8,651 nt of DNA, taken from NCBI GenBank assembly GCA_024640445.1, contig JAHEEZ010000153.1:1-8651 (forward strand), written 5' to 3'. The first letter of the stretch is position 1, and each line of letters begins with the position of its first letter. This DNA is from Acidobacteriota bacterium (lineage in GTDB: Bacteria; Acidobacteriota; Blastocatellia; Pyrinomonadales; Pyrinomonadaceae). Below are positions 1 to 6,976 of the stretch, piece by piece. The position numbers and the translations under genes were made by a program. The notes below the pieces were generated by a model. The model searched no databases. It was not told the origin of the DNA and saw only the letters and a list, made by a program, of their open reading frames with translations.

Positions 1-3000
1 CGCCTAAGATCGCGGCTTGGCCTGACGCCTATTACATGGGCGCCCAGCAAGTGAAGAAGATCGGGATACTCGCCCGCGGCGCCGGATTTTTCGCGTTCGA
101 TCGGGACAGGATGCTTGCGGGTGATCCCGACGCGGGGGTCGTATATGTCGATTCCTGTCCGGAAAACGACAATTGTCTCGTATTCGGTCCGCTTCCGCTT
201 GATCTCGACGGCCTCATCCCACCGCCGGAAGGCGCTCCCGGCATGTTCACTGTTTACACAGCAAATTACTGGAACGACCCGGAAGGAGATGGCCTTCGAT
301 TCTGGGACTTTCACGTCGATTTTGAGAACCCGGAGAATTCGACGGTCACCGAAAGGCCCGGAAGCCCGCTGCCTGTTAATGCTTTTACTCCCGGCTTAAG
401 GAAGGTTCCTCAGCCGCTCGTTCCTTCGGGTTCCTACCTTGAGACTCTGGGCGAAAGGCTCATGTACCGCGCGGCATACCGGAATTTTGGAGATGGCCGG
501 GAATCTGTGATCATCAATCACTCGATCGGCAACCAGGACGTTACCAACGGGATCAGGTACTACCAGCTCGACCGGACGGGATCCGGCCAGCCCTGGACGA
601 TGGTCGAACAGGAGGACTACTGGCCCGACACCACCTACCGGTGGATGGCGAGCGGTGCGATGAACTACCTGGGAGATACGGCGATAGGGTTTTCCGCTTC
701 CAGCCAGACGGTCTTCCCTTCAATCCGTTATGCGGCCAGGCTTGCCTCTGATCCGCCAGGCACCGGGCTCGCCCAGGGCGAACAGACCATCATCGACGGT
801 GGAGGTTCGCAGTTCAGCTCCACCAGGCGATGGGGCACTTATAGTCATATGTCCGTCGATCCGGTCGACGATTGCAACTTCTGGTACACGACCGAGTACT
901 ACGAGAGTTCGAACACGAACGGCTGGCAGACGCGGATCGCAAGGTTCGCGCCCAGGGAATGTTCGATCTCTCCGCGAGGAGTGATACAGGGCACTGTGAC
1001 CTCCTGCTCGACAAATCAGCCGCTGGCAAATGTGCAGATCGGTGCCTCGCTGGGATTCGCCGGCGTTTCCGGTGCCGATGGAAATTATTCGATGACGGTT
1101 ATTCCGGGGACCTACGATCTTGGTCTCGAAAGGCTTGGATACACTACTGCTGGCGAATCCGGAGTTGGAGTAGCCGAAGGCGCGACGGTTACGAGGGATT
1201 TCTGTCTGACCCCGATTTCAATTCTGAGCGCGGGAACTCCCGAAGTGACGGTAGGAAACAACGTACTCGAGCCGAACGAATGCAACACTCTAAGGATCCC
1301 GATCAAGAATGTCGGAGCAATACCGGCGGAAGGTGTTTCCGTCGTCCTCTCATCGTCCACGCCCGGAGTCAACGTCGATCCGACACCTGTCGGCTACCCC
1401 GACATTGCCGCCAATGGCGGCACCGGAATCAACTCGACGCCTTTCAAAATAGTCACCGATGAATCCGTCGCGTGTTTTTCGGATGTGGCACTGATCCTGG
1501 CCGTTACGTTCGAAGGCGCGAGTGCGCCCGTTGAGATCCCGATCAGCATTCACGTCGGGAGGCGGGTCGGGGAGAACTATGTATTCACGAGAACCAGCGG
1601 CAGCAGCCTTGAGCCTGGCGGCGAATTTGTACCGGGCAGCAACGACTTCTCAACTACGCGAAGTCTTATACCATCGCCTTTCCCATTCACCATTTACGGC
1701 AGACAGGTAAACACTGATGACATTCTGGTGGTTGAGCGATACGGAGTGATAGAAGTCGCGACTAGCGACCCAACGCCTTATGGCGGCAACAGGCGGCTTC
1801 CGACCAATCAGTTTGAATCTCCCGTCGCCGTCATGCTTCCGTACTGGGACGATCTTGAGATGAGATCGGATTCGATCACCGGCGCGGGAATATTCACCAA
1901 GCTCTTCGGAACAGCCCCGAACCGGACATTTCAGGTCGAATGGCGGGCCAAGAATCACCCGGGGAGTAATTTTGGTTTGGTCGATACGGTCTTCGGTATT
2001 CAGTTCCACGAAAATTCGGATGATTTCGAATACATCTATGAACAGACCGGCGGCGGATCGGCGTGGAATGGAACGAGCGCGACGATCGGGATCGAGGGCA
2101 ATTTCTACGGAAGCAATTATACGGAGTACAGCTTCAACCACGAGAACATATTCGCCGGCGCAAAGCTCTCGGCGCAGCGGCTCCCGCCCTCCTGCATTGC
2201 GGGCAATGGCCAGTGCGGCGGTCTTGAAACGTCGCATGTCCGATTCGATTTTGACGGGGATGGGCGAACGGATCCTTCTATTTTCCGTCCGAACCCGTCT
2301 TCAGTTTCGATCGCGACTGACGGAAGCAGCGCGCAATGGTGGTATCTGAGGTCGGGAGATCTCGAACCGAGGGGGTACACGTTCGGACTGCCGGATGATA
2401 TTCCTGCGGTTGCCGATTACACGGGAGACGGAAAATCCGACATCGCGTTCTTCCGCCCGTCATGGGGATACTATTTCATTCTCCGAAGCGAGGACGATAC
2501 TTTCTTTTCCTTTCCGTATGCGAGAAACGGAGATGTCCCGGTCACCGGTGACTTTGACGGCGACGGAAGGGATGACCTCTCTGTGTTCAGGCCTCTCGAT
2601 GAGTACTGGTACATACTTCGGTCATCCGATTCGGGTCTCACGAGCATTCCGTTCGGGAAAGCAGGCGATGTCCCGACGATCGCAGACTTTGACGGTGACG
2701 GAAGAGACGATATCGGAATATTCAGGCGTGACGTGGCCGAATGGTGGCAGTTGACAAGTTCTGAAGGGGTCAAGGCATACGGGTTCGGCGACCGCAACGA
2801 TGTACCCGTCGTGGGCGACTGGACCGGTGACGGAAAGGCTGACGTCGCGATGTTCCGGCCTTCGACTTCTGAATGGTACGTGATCCGCTCGGAAGACAAT
2901 TCCTTTTATGCATTCCCCTGGGGCGCTGCCGGAGATGTTCCGGCTCCGGGCGATTTCGACGGTGACGGGATTTTCGACCCGGCAGTTTGGCGCCCTTCGG

Positions 3001-3104
3001 ACGGCACCTGGTACATTCTCGGTTCGACCTCAGGATTTATAGCGATCCAGTTCGGCCAGGCGGGTGACAGACCGCTGCCCGCTCCTGCCGGCTATTCGCC
3101 TTGA
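1..3104 (+). CDS. Large secreted/surface multidomain protein with FG-GAP repeats (5'-truncated)
   Basis: The frame is open from the window edge (first full codon at position 3, reading PKIAAWPDAYYMG), so the ATG at 36 is probably internal and the true start lies to the left. About 1033 residues are visible, ending in TGA. Domains in order: a tryptophan- and tyrosine-rich N-terminal region (to about 960) that may be a beta-propeller; a carboxypeptidase regulatory-like beta-sandwich starting GVIQGTVTSC (978 to about 1212); a CARDB-like beta domain with 'LEPNECNTLRIPIKNVG' (about 1225-1560); a region resembling nidogen-like domains, containing PYWDDL and FQVEWRA (about 1675-2100); and six FG-GAP/VCBS-type repeats (2247-3095). 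No catalytic motif, C-terminal anchor or sorting domain is evident. The many beta domains, scattered cysteines and calcium-type loops suggest an extracellular adhesion or structural role, which is inference. The next gene is convergent. The reading frame is certain; the function is not known. Confidence 0.9.
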   Translation, partial: PKIAAWPDAYYMGAQQVKKIGILARGAGFFAFDRDRMLAGDPDAGVVYVDSCPENDNCLVFGPLPLDLDGLIPPPEGAPGMFTVYTANYWNDPEGDGLRFWDFHVDFENPENSTVTERPGSPLPVNAFTPGLRKVPQPLVPSGSYLETLGERLMYRAAYRNFGDGRESVIINHSIGNQDVTNGIRYYQLDRTGSGQPWTMVEQEDYWPDTTYRWMASGAMNYLGDTAIGFSASSQTVFPSIRYAARLASDPPGTGLAQGEQTIIDGGGSQFSSTRRWGTYSHMSVDPVDDCNFWYTTEYYESSNTNGWQTRIARFAPRECSISPRGVIQGTVTSCSTNQPLANVQIGASLGFAGVSGADGNYSMTVIPGTYDLGLERLGYTTAGESGVGVAEGATVTRDFCLTPISILSAGTPEVTVGNNVLEPNECNTLRIPIKNVGAIPAEGVSVVLSSSTPGVNVDPTPVGYPDIAANGGTGINSTPFKIVTDESVACFSDVALILAVTFEGASAPVEIPISIHVGRRVGENYVFTRTSGSSLEPGGEFVPGSNDFSTTRSLIPSPFPFTIYGRQVNTDDILVVERYGVIEVATSDPTPYGGNRRLPTNQFESPVAVMLPYWDDLEMRSDSITGAGIFTKLFGTAPNRTFQVEWRAKNHPGSNFGLVDTVFGIQFHENSDDFEYIYEQTGGGSAWNGTSATIGIEGNFYGSNYTEYSFNHENIFAGAKLSAQRLPPSCIAGNGQCGGLETSHVRFDFDGDGRTDPSIFRPNPSSVSIATDGSSAQWWYLRSGDLEPRGYTFGLPDDIPAVADYTGDGKSDIAFFRPSWGYYFILRSEDDTFFSFPYARNGDVPVTGDFDGDGRDDLSVFRPLDEYWYILRSSDSGLTSIPFGKAGDVPTIADFDGDGRDDIGIFRRDVAEWWQLTSSEGVKAYGFGDRNDVPVVGDWTGDGKADVAMFRPSTSEWYVIRSEDNSFYAFPWGAAGDVPAPGDFDGDGIFDPAVWRPSDGTWYILGSTSGFIAIQFGQAGDRPLPAPAGYSP
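2247..3095 (+). repeat. Six tandem FG-GAP/VCBS-type repeats, about 45 residues each, within the large surface protein
   Basis: Six acidic loops of the form D-x-(D/T)-G-D-G-x-x-D start at 2247, 2415, 2550, 2685, 2817 and 2952. Spacing is 56, 45, 45, 44 and 45 codons. Five of the six loops are followed by a (I/V/F/M/W)FRP- or WRP-type sequence; the fourth reads IFRR. Each unit then has a W/Y-rich strand (for example WYILRS) and a 'FG..GDVP' linker. The loops match calcium-binding loops of FG-GAP blades in integrin-alpha-like propellers, so this C-terminal third probably folds as a beta-propeller. The first unit is longer, with a serine-rich insertion. Units three and four are close at the nucleotide level around GACTTTGACGG, consistent with unit duplication. 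Confidence 0.85.
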
Positions 3105-3129
3105 TAATTTGTGAGTTGAAAGTTTTTGA

Positions 3130-3217
3130 GGGCTGAACGGCACAGACCCACCCATGAATGGGCGGGCTAAACATGGGCGGGCTAAACATGGGCGGGCTAA
3201 ACATGGGTGGGCTAAAC
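3130..3217. repeat. 15-bp tandem repeat (four units) in a convergent intergenic region
   Basis: Four consecutive 15-bp units ATGGGCGGGCTAAAC occupy 3158-3172, 3173-3187, 3188-3202 and 3203-3217. The first three are identical and the fourth has one C-to-T change. A related 9-mer, GGGCTGAAC, lies at 3130-3138 and looks like a diverged unit end. Being a multiple of three, the array reads MGGLN repeated on plus and FSPPM repeated on minus, but neither reading belongs to a credible gene. It sits between the 3' ends of the surface-protein gene and acs. Confidence 0.85.
3147..3166. other. Inverted repeat at the left edge of the tandem array; possible hairpin
   Basis: CCCACCCAT (3147-3155) faces ATGGGCGGG (3158-3166) across a 2-nt loop, giving a 9-bp stem with one mismatch. 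The same left arm is a perfect complement of ATGGGTGGG in the last tandem unit (3203-3211). A bidirectional terminator role is conceivable from its place 43 nt after the plus-strand stop and 76 nt beyond the acs stop. No T-run follows on either strand, so termination is unproven. It also resembles a REP-type palindrome, one half of which has expanded into the tandem units. Confidence 0.5.
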
Positions 3218-3241
3218 AGTTTGCGGCTCACTGCTTATCGT

Positions 3242-5206
3242 CTAGGTCTCATCCGCCTCCCGGAGTTTTTCCAGGACGCTGAAATCCTCAAGGGTGGTGA
3301 CGTCGCCTGCGACTTCCCCGCTGGAGGCGAGTTCCCTCAACAGCCGCCGCATGATTTTACCGCTGCGTGTCTTCGGCAGTGCGTCGGTAAATCGGATGTC
3401 ATCGGGTTTCGCAAGCGATCCGATCTCCTTCGCAACGTGTGCGCGGAGTTCCTCTTTCATTTCCGGGCTCCCGGTCGCATCGCCCTCCAATGTTACGAAA
3501 GCCGCTATCGCCTGTCCTTTCAGATCATCGGGACGCCCGACCACCGCGGCCTCCGCGACCAGAGGATGCGATACCAGAGCGGATTCGATCTCCGCCGTGC
3601 CAAGCCTGTGTCCGGAAACGTTGATCACGTCATCGACGCGGCCCATGATCCAGTAATAATCGCGGCTGTCGCGCCTCGCGCCGTCGCCCGCGAAATAGAC
3701 TCCGGGGATCTCCGACCAGTACTGTTGTTTGAAACGCTCATCGTCGCCCCAGATCGTCCTCAGCATCGAAGGCCAGGGATGTTTGATCACCAGGTATCCG
3801 CCTTCGTCCTTTTCGGCTGATTCCCCGTCCTTGTTCTGTATGTCGCAGATTATCCCGGGAAACGGCCTTGTCGCGGTCCCCGGAACGGTCGGCGTAGCGC
3901 CCGGAAGAGGCGTGATCATGATCGCGCCGGTCTCCGTCTGCCACCATGTATCGACCACCGGGCAACGGTCTCCGCCGATATGCTTGCGATACCACATCCA
4001 CGCCGCCGGGTTGATCGGTTCTCCGACTGTGCCCAGCAATCTGAGGCTGGAAAGATCGTGCTTTTCGGGATATTCGTCGCCCCATTTCATAAAGGCGCGG
4101 ATCGCGGTCGGCGCGGTGTAGAGGATGTTTATCTTGTGGCGCTCGATGATGTCCCAGAATCGATCGAAATCGGGATAGTTGGGTGCGCCTTCGTACATCA
4201 TCACGGTCGCCCCGTTCGCGAGCGGTCCGTAAACCAGATAAGAATGCCCTGTAACCCACCCAACGTCCGCCGTGCACCAGAATACGTCTTCGTCCTTCAG
4301 ATCGAAGACCCATTTCGAGGTAATGTACGTTCCGGTCATATAACCGCCGGTCGTGTGCAGTATCCCTTTCGGCTTCCCGGTCGTTCCGGAGGTGTAAAGA
4401 ATGAACAGCGGATGCTCGGAATCGAGTGATTCAGCCGGACAATCATCGTCCTCCGCCTTGGTCAGAAGATGCCACCAATGATCGCGGCCTTCCTTCATGG
4501 GGGTACCGTTCCCGATCCTCTCCAGGACGATGATGTTTTCCACGGAAGGACATTTCTCGGCAGCCTTGTCGACCGTCTCTTTGAGCTTCAGGACGCTGCC
4601 GCGCCGGTAACCGCCATCGGCGGTAATTATCATCTTGCAACCGCAGTCGTTTACGCGGTCGCTGATCGCTTCTGCCGAAAAACCGCCGAAGATGACTGTG
4701 TGCGTGGCGCCGATCCTGGCGCAGGCAAGCATCGCCATCGCGGCTTCCGGCACCATCGGCATATAGATCGCCACGCGGTCACCCTTCTCGACCCCGAGCC
4801 GCTTCATCGCGTTCGCGATCCTGCACACCTCCTGAGTAAGCTGCTGATAGGTGATCGTCCGGACCTCGCCCTCAGGCTCGCCTTCCCAAATGATCGCCGC
4901 CTTGTTGCGCCGCCACGTTTCAAGATGGCGGTCAAGGCAGTTGTACGAAGCGTTGAGCTTTCCGCCGACAAACCACTTCGCATGCGGTTCGTTCCATTCC
5001 AGTCCCTTGTCCCAGCGTTTGTCCCAATGGAGGGATTCCGCGACGCCTTCCCAAAACCCGACAGGATCGGCCACGGACTTGCCGTATAGATCGGTGTATT
5101 CCGCAAAGCTCTTTATGTCCGCTCGGCGGGCAAAGTCTTCGGGCGGATCGAAAACGCGATGCTCGTGAAAGACGGACTCTATTTCGACCCTGTGTTTATC
5201 TGACAT
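3242..5206 (-). CDS. acs: Acetyl-CoA synthetase (AMP-forming acetate--CoA ligase)
   Basis: Converts acetate, ATP and CoA to acetyl-CoA, AMP and PPi in the cytoplasm, feeding acetate into central metabolism. At 654 residues it matches the usual length (about 650). Visible motifs are the P-loop YTSGTTGKPKG (271-281), acetate-pocket residues V318, T319, V394 and W422 (the last in WWQTETG), the hinge motif GRVDDVINVSGHR (522-534), and PKTRSGKIMRR (611-621) with catalytic Lys617. These fall at a constant offset of 8 from the well-studied Salmonella enzyme. PKTRSGK fits the PX4GK pattern recognised by Pat-type acetyltransferases, so control by lysine acetylation is plausible. The MSDKHRVEIE start is chosen because it matches family N-termini and has AGGAG 12 nt upstream. 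Upstream in-frame ATGs at 5287 and 5236 lack a good ribosome site, and the latter overlaps a candidate -10 box. The gene is divergent from the antiporter operon. Confidence 0.97.
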   Translation of the reverse strand: MSDKHRVEIESVFHEHRVFDPPEDFARRADIKSFAEYTDLYGKSVADPVGFWEGVAESLHWDKRWDKGLEWNEPHAKWFVGGKLNASYNCLDRHLETWRRNKAAIIWEGEPEGEVRTITYQQLTQEVCRIANAMKRLGVEKGDRVAIYMPMVPEAAMAMLACARIGATHTVIFGGFSAEAISDRVNDCGCKMIITADGGYRRGSVLKLKETVDKAAEKCPSVENIIVLERIGNGTPMKEGRDHWWHLLTKAEDDDCPAESLDSEHPLFILYTSGTTGKPKGILHTTGGYMTGTYITSKWVFDLKDEDVFWCTADVGWVTGHSYLVYGPLANGATVMMYEGAPNYPDFDRFWDIIERHKINILYTAPTAIRAFMKWGDEYPEKHDLSSLRLLGTVGEPINPAAWMWYRKHIGGDRCPVVDTWWQTETGAIMITPLPGATPTVPGTATRPFPGIICDIQNKDGESAEKDEGGYLVIKHPWPSMLRTIWGDDERFKQQYWSEIPGVYFAGDGARRDSRDYYWIMGRVDDVINVSGHRLGTAEIESALVSHPLVAEAAVVGRPDDLKGQAIAAFVTLEGDATGSPEMKEELRAHVAKEIGSLAKPDDIRFTDALPKTRSGKIMRRLLRELASSGEVAGDVTTLEDFSVLEKLREADET

Positions 5207-5366
5207 ATGAGTGCTGTTCTCCTGAATTTGGGCCATTATAAATGATTGCGGAGGAAACACATACTGTTCGGATTTCCTTCCGATCACGGGTAGTTACGAA
5301 TGAGTGTTTTGCCATTCCGGCAATAATGGTTGATTATCTTTAGTCATCTATTGATCGTGTTAACCA
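5207..5366. promoter_or_regulatory. Divergent intergenic region between acs and the antiporter operon
   Basis: These 160 bp separate two divergent starts and must carry both promoters. The stretch is more AT-rich than the flanking genes. It holds a small dyad, TTGCC-N5-GGCAA (5309-5323), which overlaps a second one, CCATT-N8-AATGG (5312-5329); either could be an operator, but both are short enough to be chance. No convincing paired -35/-10 was found for the antiporter side, and no strong Shine-Dalgarno sequence precedes its ATG. Confidence 0.5.
5219..5240 (-). promoter_or_regulatory. Candidate acs -10 box and ribosome binding site
   Basis: Reading the minus strand, a perfect TATAAT lies at 5240-5235 and AGGAG at 5223-5219, upstream of the ATG at 5206. 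A transcript start near 5228 would leave a leader of roughly 20 nt. No convincing -35 hexamer is seen 16-18 nt upstream, so the promoter is either activator-dependent or a chance match in an AT-rich stretch. The ribosome site spacing of 12 nt is slightly long. Confidence 0.4.
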
Positions 5367-6740
5367 ATGAGACTATTACCAAGAAACGTCATACCTATTT
5401 TGGCGATCGTCGCTGCGCTCGCTGCTACTGCGTATGCGTCAGGCGGCGAGCAAAGCCACGGGCTTGACCCGACCGTCCTGGTCGGGGTTGCCGTAATACT
5501 GATCTTCGCCAATTTGTTCGCGGAGATATTTGAGAAACTCGGTCAGCCCGCGGTTCTTGGCGAACTGGTCGCCGGAATGGTTCTCGGCAATCTTATCCTG
5601 CTGGGTTTTCCATATGCCGAGTCTTTCAAAACGGACGTCGTGATCGAGGCTCTGGCACAGCTTGGCGTCATACTTCTGCTTTTCGAGGTTGGTCTTGAAA
5701 CGAATCTCAAGGAAATGCTTCAGGTTGGCGGATCTTCCCTCCTTGTCGCGCTTATCGGCGTAGTTGCTCCTTTCCTGTTGGGCTGGCTTGCCGCTTACGT
5801 TTTCTTTCCGGACGGCCCCACGCTTTCGCATGTTTTCATAGGCGCGATGCTGACGGCGACAAGCATCGGGATCACCGCCCGGGTCTTGCGGGACATGGGT
5901 CACATCAGCACACGAGAAGCGCGGATAATACTCGGAGCAGCAGTAATCGATGATGTCCTGGCGCTGCTGCTGCTTGGCGTCGTTGACAGCGCCATCGAGG
6001 CTTCCAAAACAGGCGACCGGCCTGAGATCGCCTTCTATTTCCTGGTCGCGGCAAAGGCGATCGGATTTCTGGTTGTAGCTGTGATCATCGGGCGATTGCT
6101 GATTCCGAAGTTCTTCAAGTCGGTCCGCAAATTCGAAAGCAACAGTCTCGTGATCGGCCTCTCGATCGCGATCTGTTTCTTTGGCGCTTTCCTCGCCTCG
6201 CAGGCGGGTTTGGCGGCGATAATCGGCGCTTTCGCGGCGGGAGTGATACTGGATGAAGTGCACTTCGAACACTTCCTCGACCACGAAAAACACCATCTCG
6301 AGGACTTTCTTTCACCTGTTTCCGCGCTCATAGCGCCCGTGTTCTTCGTTTTCGTGGGACTAAAGGTCGATCTCTCGGCATTTGGCAAACTGTCTTTGCT
6401 CGGGTTCGCGGCGGCGATAACCATCGCCGCGATCGCCGGGAAACAGTTGTGCGCGTTCGGCGCGCTCGGACCAAAGATCAACAAACGGGCGGTAGGGTTT
6501 GGAATGATCCCTCGCGGCGAAGTAGTACTCTTCTTCGCGAGCGTCGGGGCGGGACTGTACATACTTGATGACGCAGGCGCGAAGATCCCGATCGTCTCAG
6601 CAGACGCTTTCAGTGCGGTCGTAATAATGGTGATGGTGACGACTTTCATCACGCCTCCTCTGCTCAAGTGGACGCTTGATCCAGATCTTGACCGGTCGGA
6701 GATCGATAATACAATTGTCCGTCTTCCGCACGAGAAATAG
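5367..6740 (+). CDS. CPA2-family cation:proton antiporter (Kef/NapA/GerN-like membrane protein)
   Basis: Exchanges protons for monovalent cations (Na+ or K+) across the inner membrane. At 457 residues it has about 13 hydrophobic segments. Family motifs are GQPAVLGELVAGMVLG (59-74), ATSIGITARVL (164-174), the paired aspartates of AAVIDDVLALLLLG (D195, D196), PVFFVFVGLKVDL (324-336) and GMIPRGE (379-385). The DD pair is the ion-binding signature of NapA-like electrogenic members, whereas KefC-type proteins have a different residue before the Asp. There is no C-terminal RCK/TrkA-N nucleotide-binding domain, so KefB/C-type gating is unlikely. Residues 1-25 look like a signal peptide ending AYA before SGG. 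A loop at 299-310 holds five histidines. An in-frame TAA lies two codons before the ATG, which fixes the start, but the ribosome site is weak. It is the first gene of a probable operon with the next two. Ion specificity cannot be read from sequence. Confidence 0.9.
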   Translation: MRLLPRNVIPILAIVAALAATAYASGGEQSHGLDPTVLVGVAVILIFANLFAEIFEKLGQPAVLGELVAGMVLGNLILLGFPYAESFKTDVVIEALAQLGVILLLFEVGLETNLKEMLQVGGSSLLVALIGVVAPFLLGWLAAYVFFPDGPTLSHVFIGAMLTATSIGITARVLRDMGHISTREARIILGAAVIDDVLALLLLGVVDSAIEASKTGDRPEIAFYFLVAAKAIGFLVVAVIIGRLLIPKFFKSVRKFESNSLVIGLSIAICFFGAFLASQAGLAAIIGAFAAGVILDEVHFEHFLDHEKHHLEDFLSPVSALIAPVFFVFVGLKVDLSAFGKLSLLGFAAAITIAAIAGKQLCAFGALGPKINKRAVGFGMIPRGEVVLFFASVGAGLYILDDAGAKIPIVSADAFSAVVIMVMVTTFITPPLLKWTLDPDLDRSEIDNTIVRLPHEK

Positions 6741-6765
6741 CCGCCTTAGGTAAGGCTCCGCGGCT
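6739..6765 (+). other. Potential RNA hairpin at the antiporter stop codon
   Basis: AGCCGC (6739-6744) pairs with GCGGCT (6760-6765). Inside the loop, CTTA (6745-6748) can pair with TAAG (6751-6754) across GG. The stem includes the last two bases of the antiporter TAG stop. No T-run follows and a good ribosome site comes soon after, so an intrinsic terminator is unlikely. A processing or stability element that sets relative expression of upstream and downstream genes is possible. Confidence 0.4.
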
Positions 6766-6799
6766 TGTCTCGTAGCTGAAGTCGCAAAGGATTTCAACA

Positions 6800-6973
6800 A
6801 TGCCTACAACTGCAACAGCCGAACTTTATTTTATTGCCGGCGCTTTCGTCCTTATCATTTTGATCTGCGTCGTCTCGGTATATGTCTTTGTTCGCCAGTA
6901 CAAACGTGAGATGGCTAAGAAGAATGATCCGGTGGAGAAACCCGCGGCGACTAAGGACGAGGAGGAGGAATAA
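6800..6973 (+). CDS. 57-residue single-pass membrane microprotein with acidic C-terminal tail
   Basis: A short gene starting MPTTATAELYFIAGAFVLII. A good ribosome site, AAAGGA (6786-6791), lies 8 nt before the ATG. The protein has a short polar N-terminus, one strong hydrophobic helix at about residues 10-31, a basic patch RQYKREMAKK (32-41) and a charged tail ending in DEEEE. By the positive-inside rule the tail should be cytoplasmic. It lies 59 nt after the antiporter and 3 nt before the hydrolase, so co-transcription is likely. The family was not recognised. By analogy with small subunits such as KdpF or AcrZ it could be an accessory of the antiporter, but that is inference from position and topology only. 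Ribosome site, membrane-helix composition and tight packing all argue that it is real. Confidence 0.75.
   Translation: MPTTATAELYFIAGAFVLIILICVVSVYVFVRQYKREMAKKNDPVEKPAATKDEEEE
6963..6968 (+). promoter_or_regulatory. Shine-Dalgarno site of the hydrolase, embedded in the microprotein tail codons
   Basis: AGGAGG lies in the GAG/GAA codons for the microprotein's final glutamates, 8 nt before the GTG at 6977. This strong, well-spaced site fixes the GTG as the hydrolase start and implies translational coupling, since ribosomes ending at the TAA (6971-6973) cover it. Confidence 0.8.
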
Positions 6974-6976
6974 CCG

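Noticed and set aside
1650..2237. Minus-strand open frame of 195 codons inside the surface-protein gene
   Set aside because: Antisense shadow with no recognisable domain, opposite a frame with clear nidogen-like motifs.
3158..3217. CRISPR-like array
   Set aside because: Units are 15 bp, directly abutting, with no spacers and no cas genes.
3105..3241. Intrinsic terminator between the surface protein and acs
   Set aside because: A hairpin can form but no T-run follows it on either strand, so it is listed only as an inverted repeat.
3158..3820. Plus-strand open frame beginning with four MGGLN repeats and running antisense into acs
   Set aside because: Its first 20 residues are the 15-bp tandem array and the rest is a shadow of the acs coding strand, with no ribosome site or domain.
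4469..5089. Plus-strand open frame of 206 codons over acs
   Set aside because: Antisense to conserved acs motifs; composition reflects codon bias of the real gene.
5439..6296. Minus-strand open frame of 285 codons inside the antiporter
   Set aside because: Highly charged, low-complexity translation antisense to a well-supported membrane protein; no start signal.
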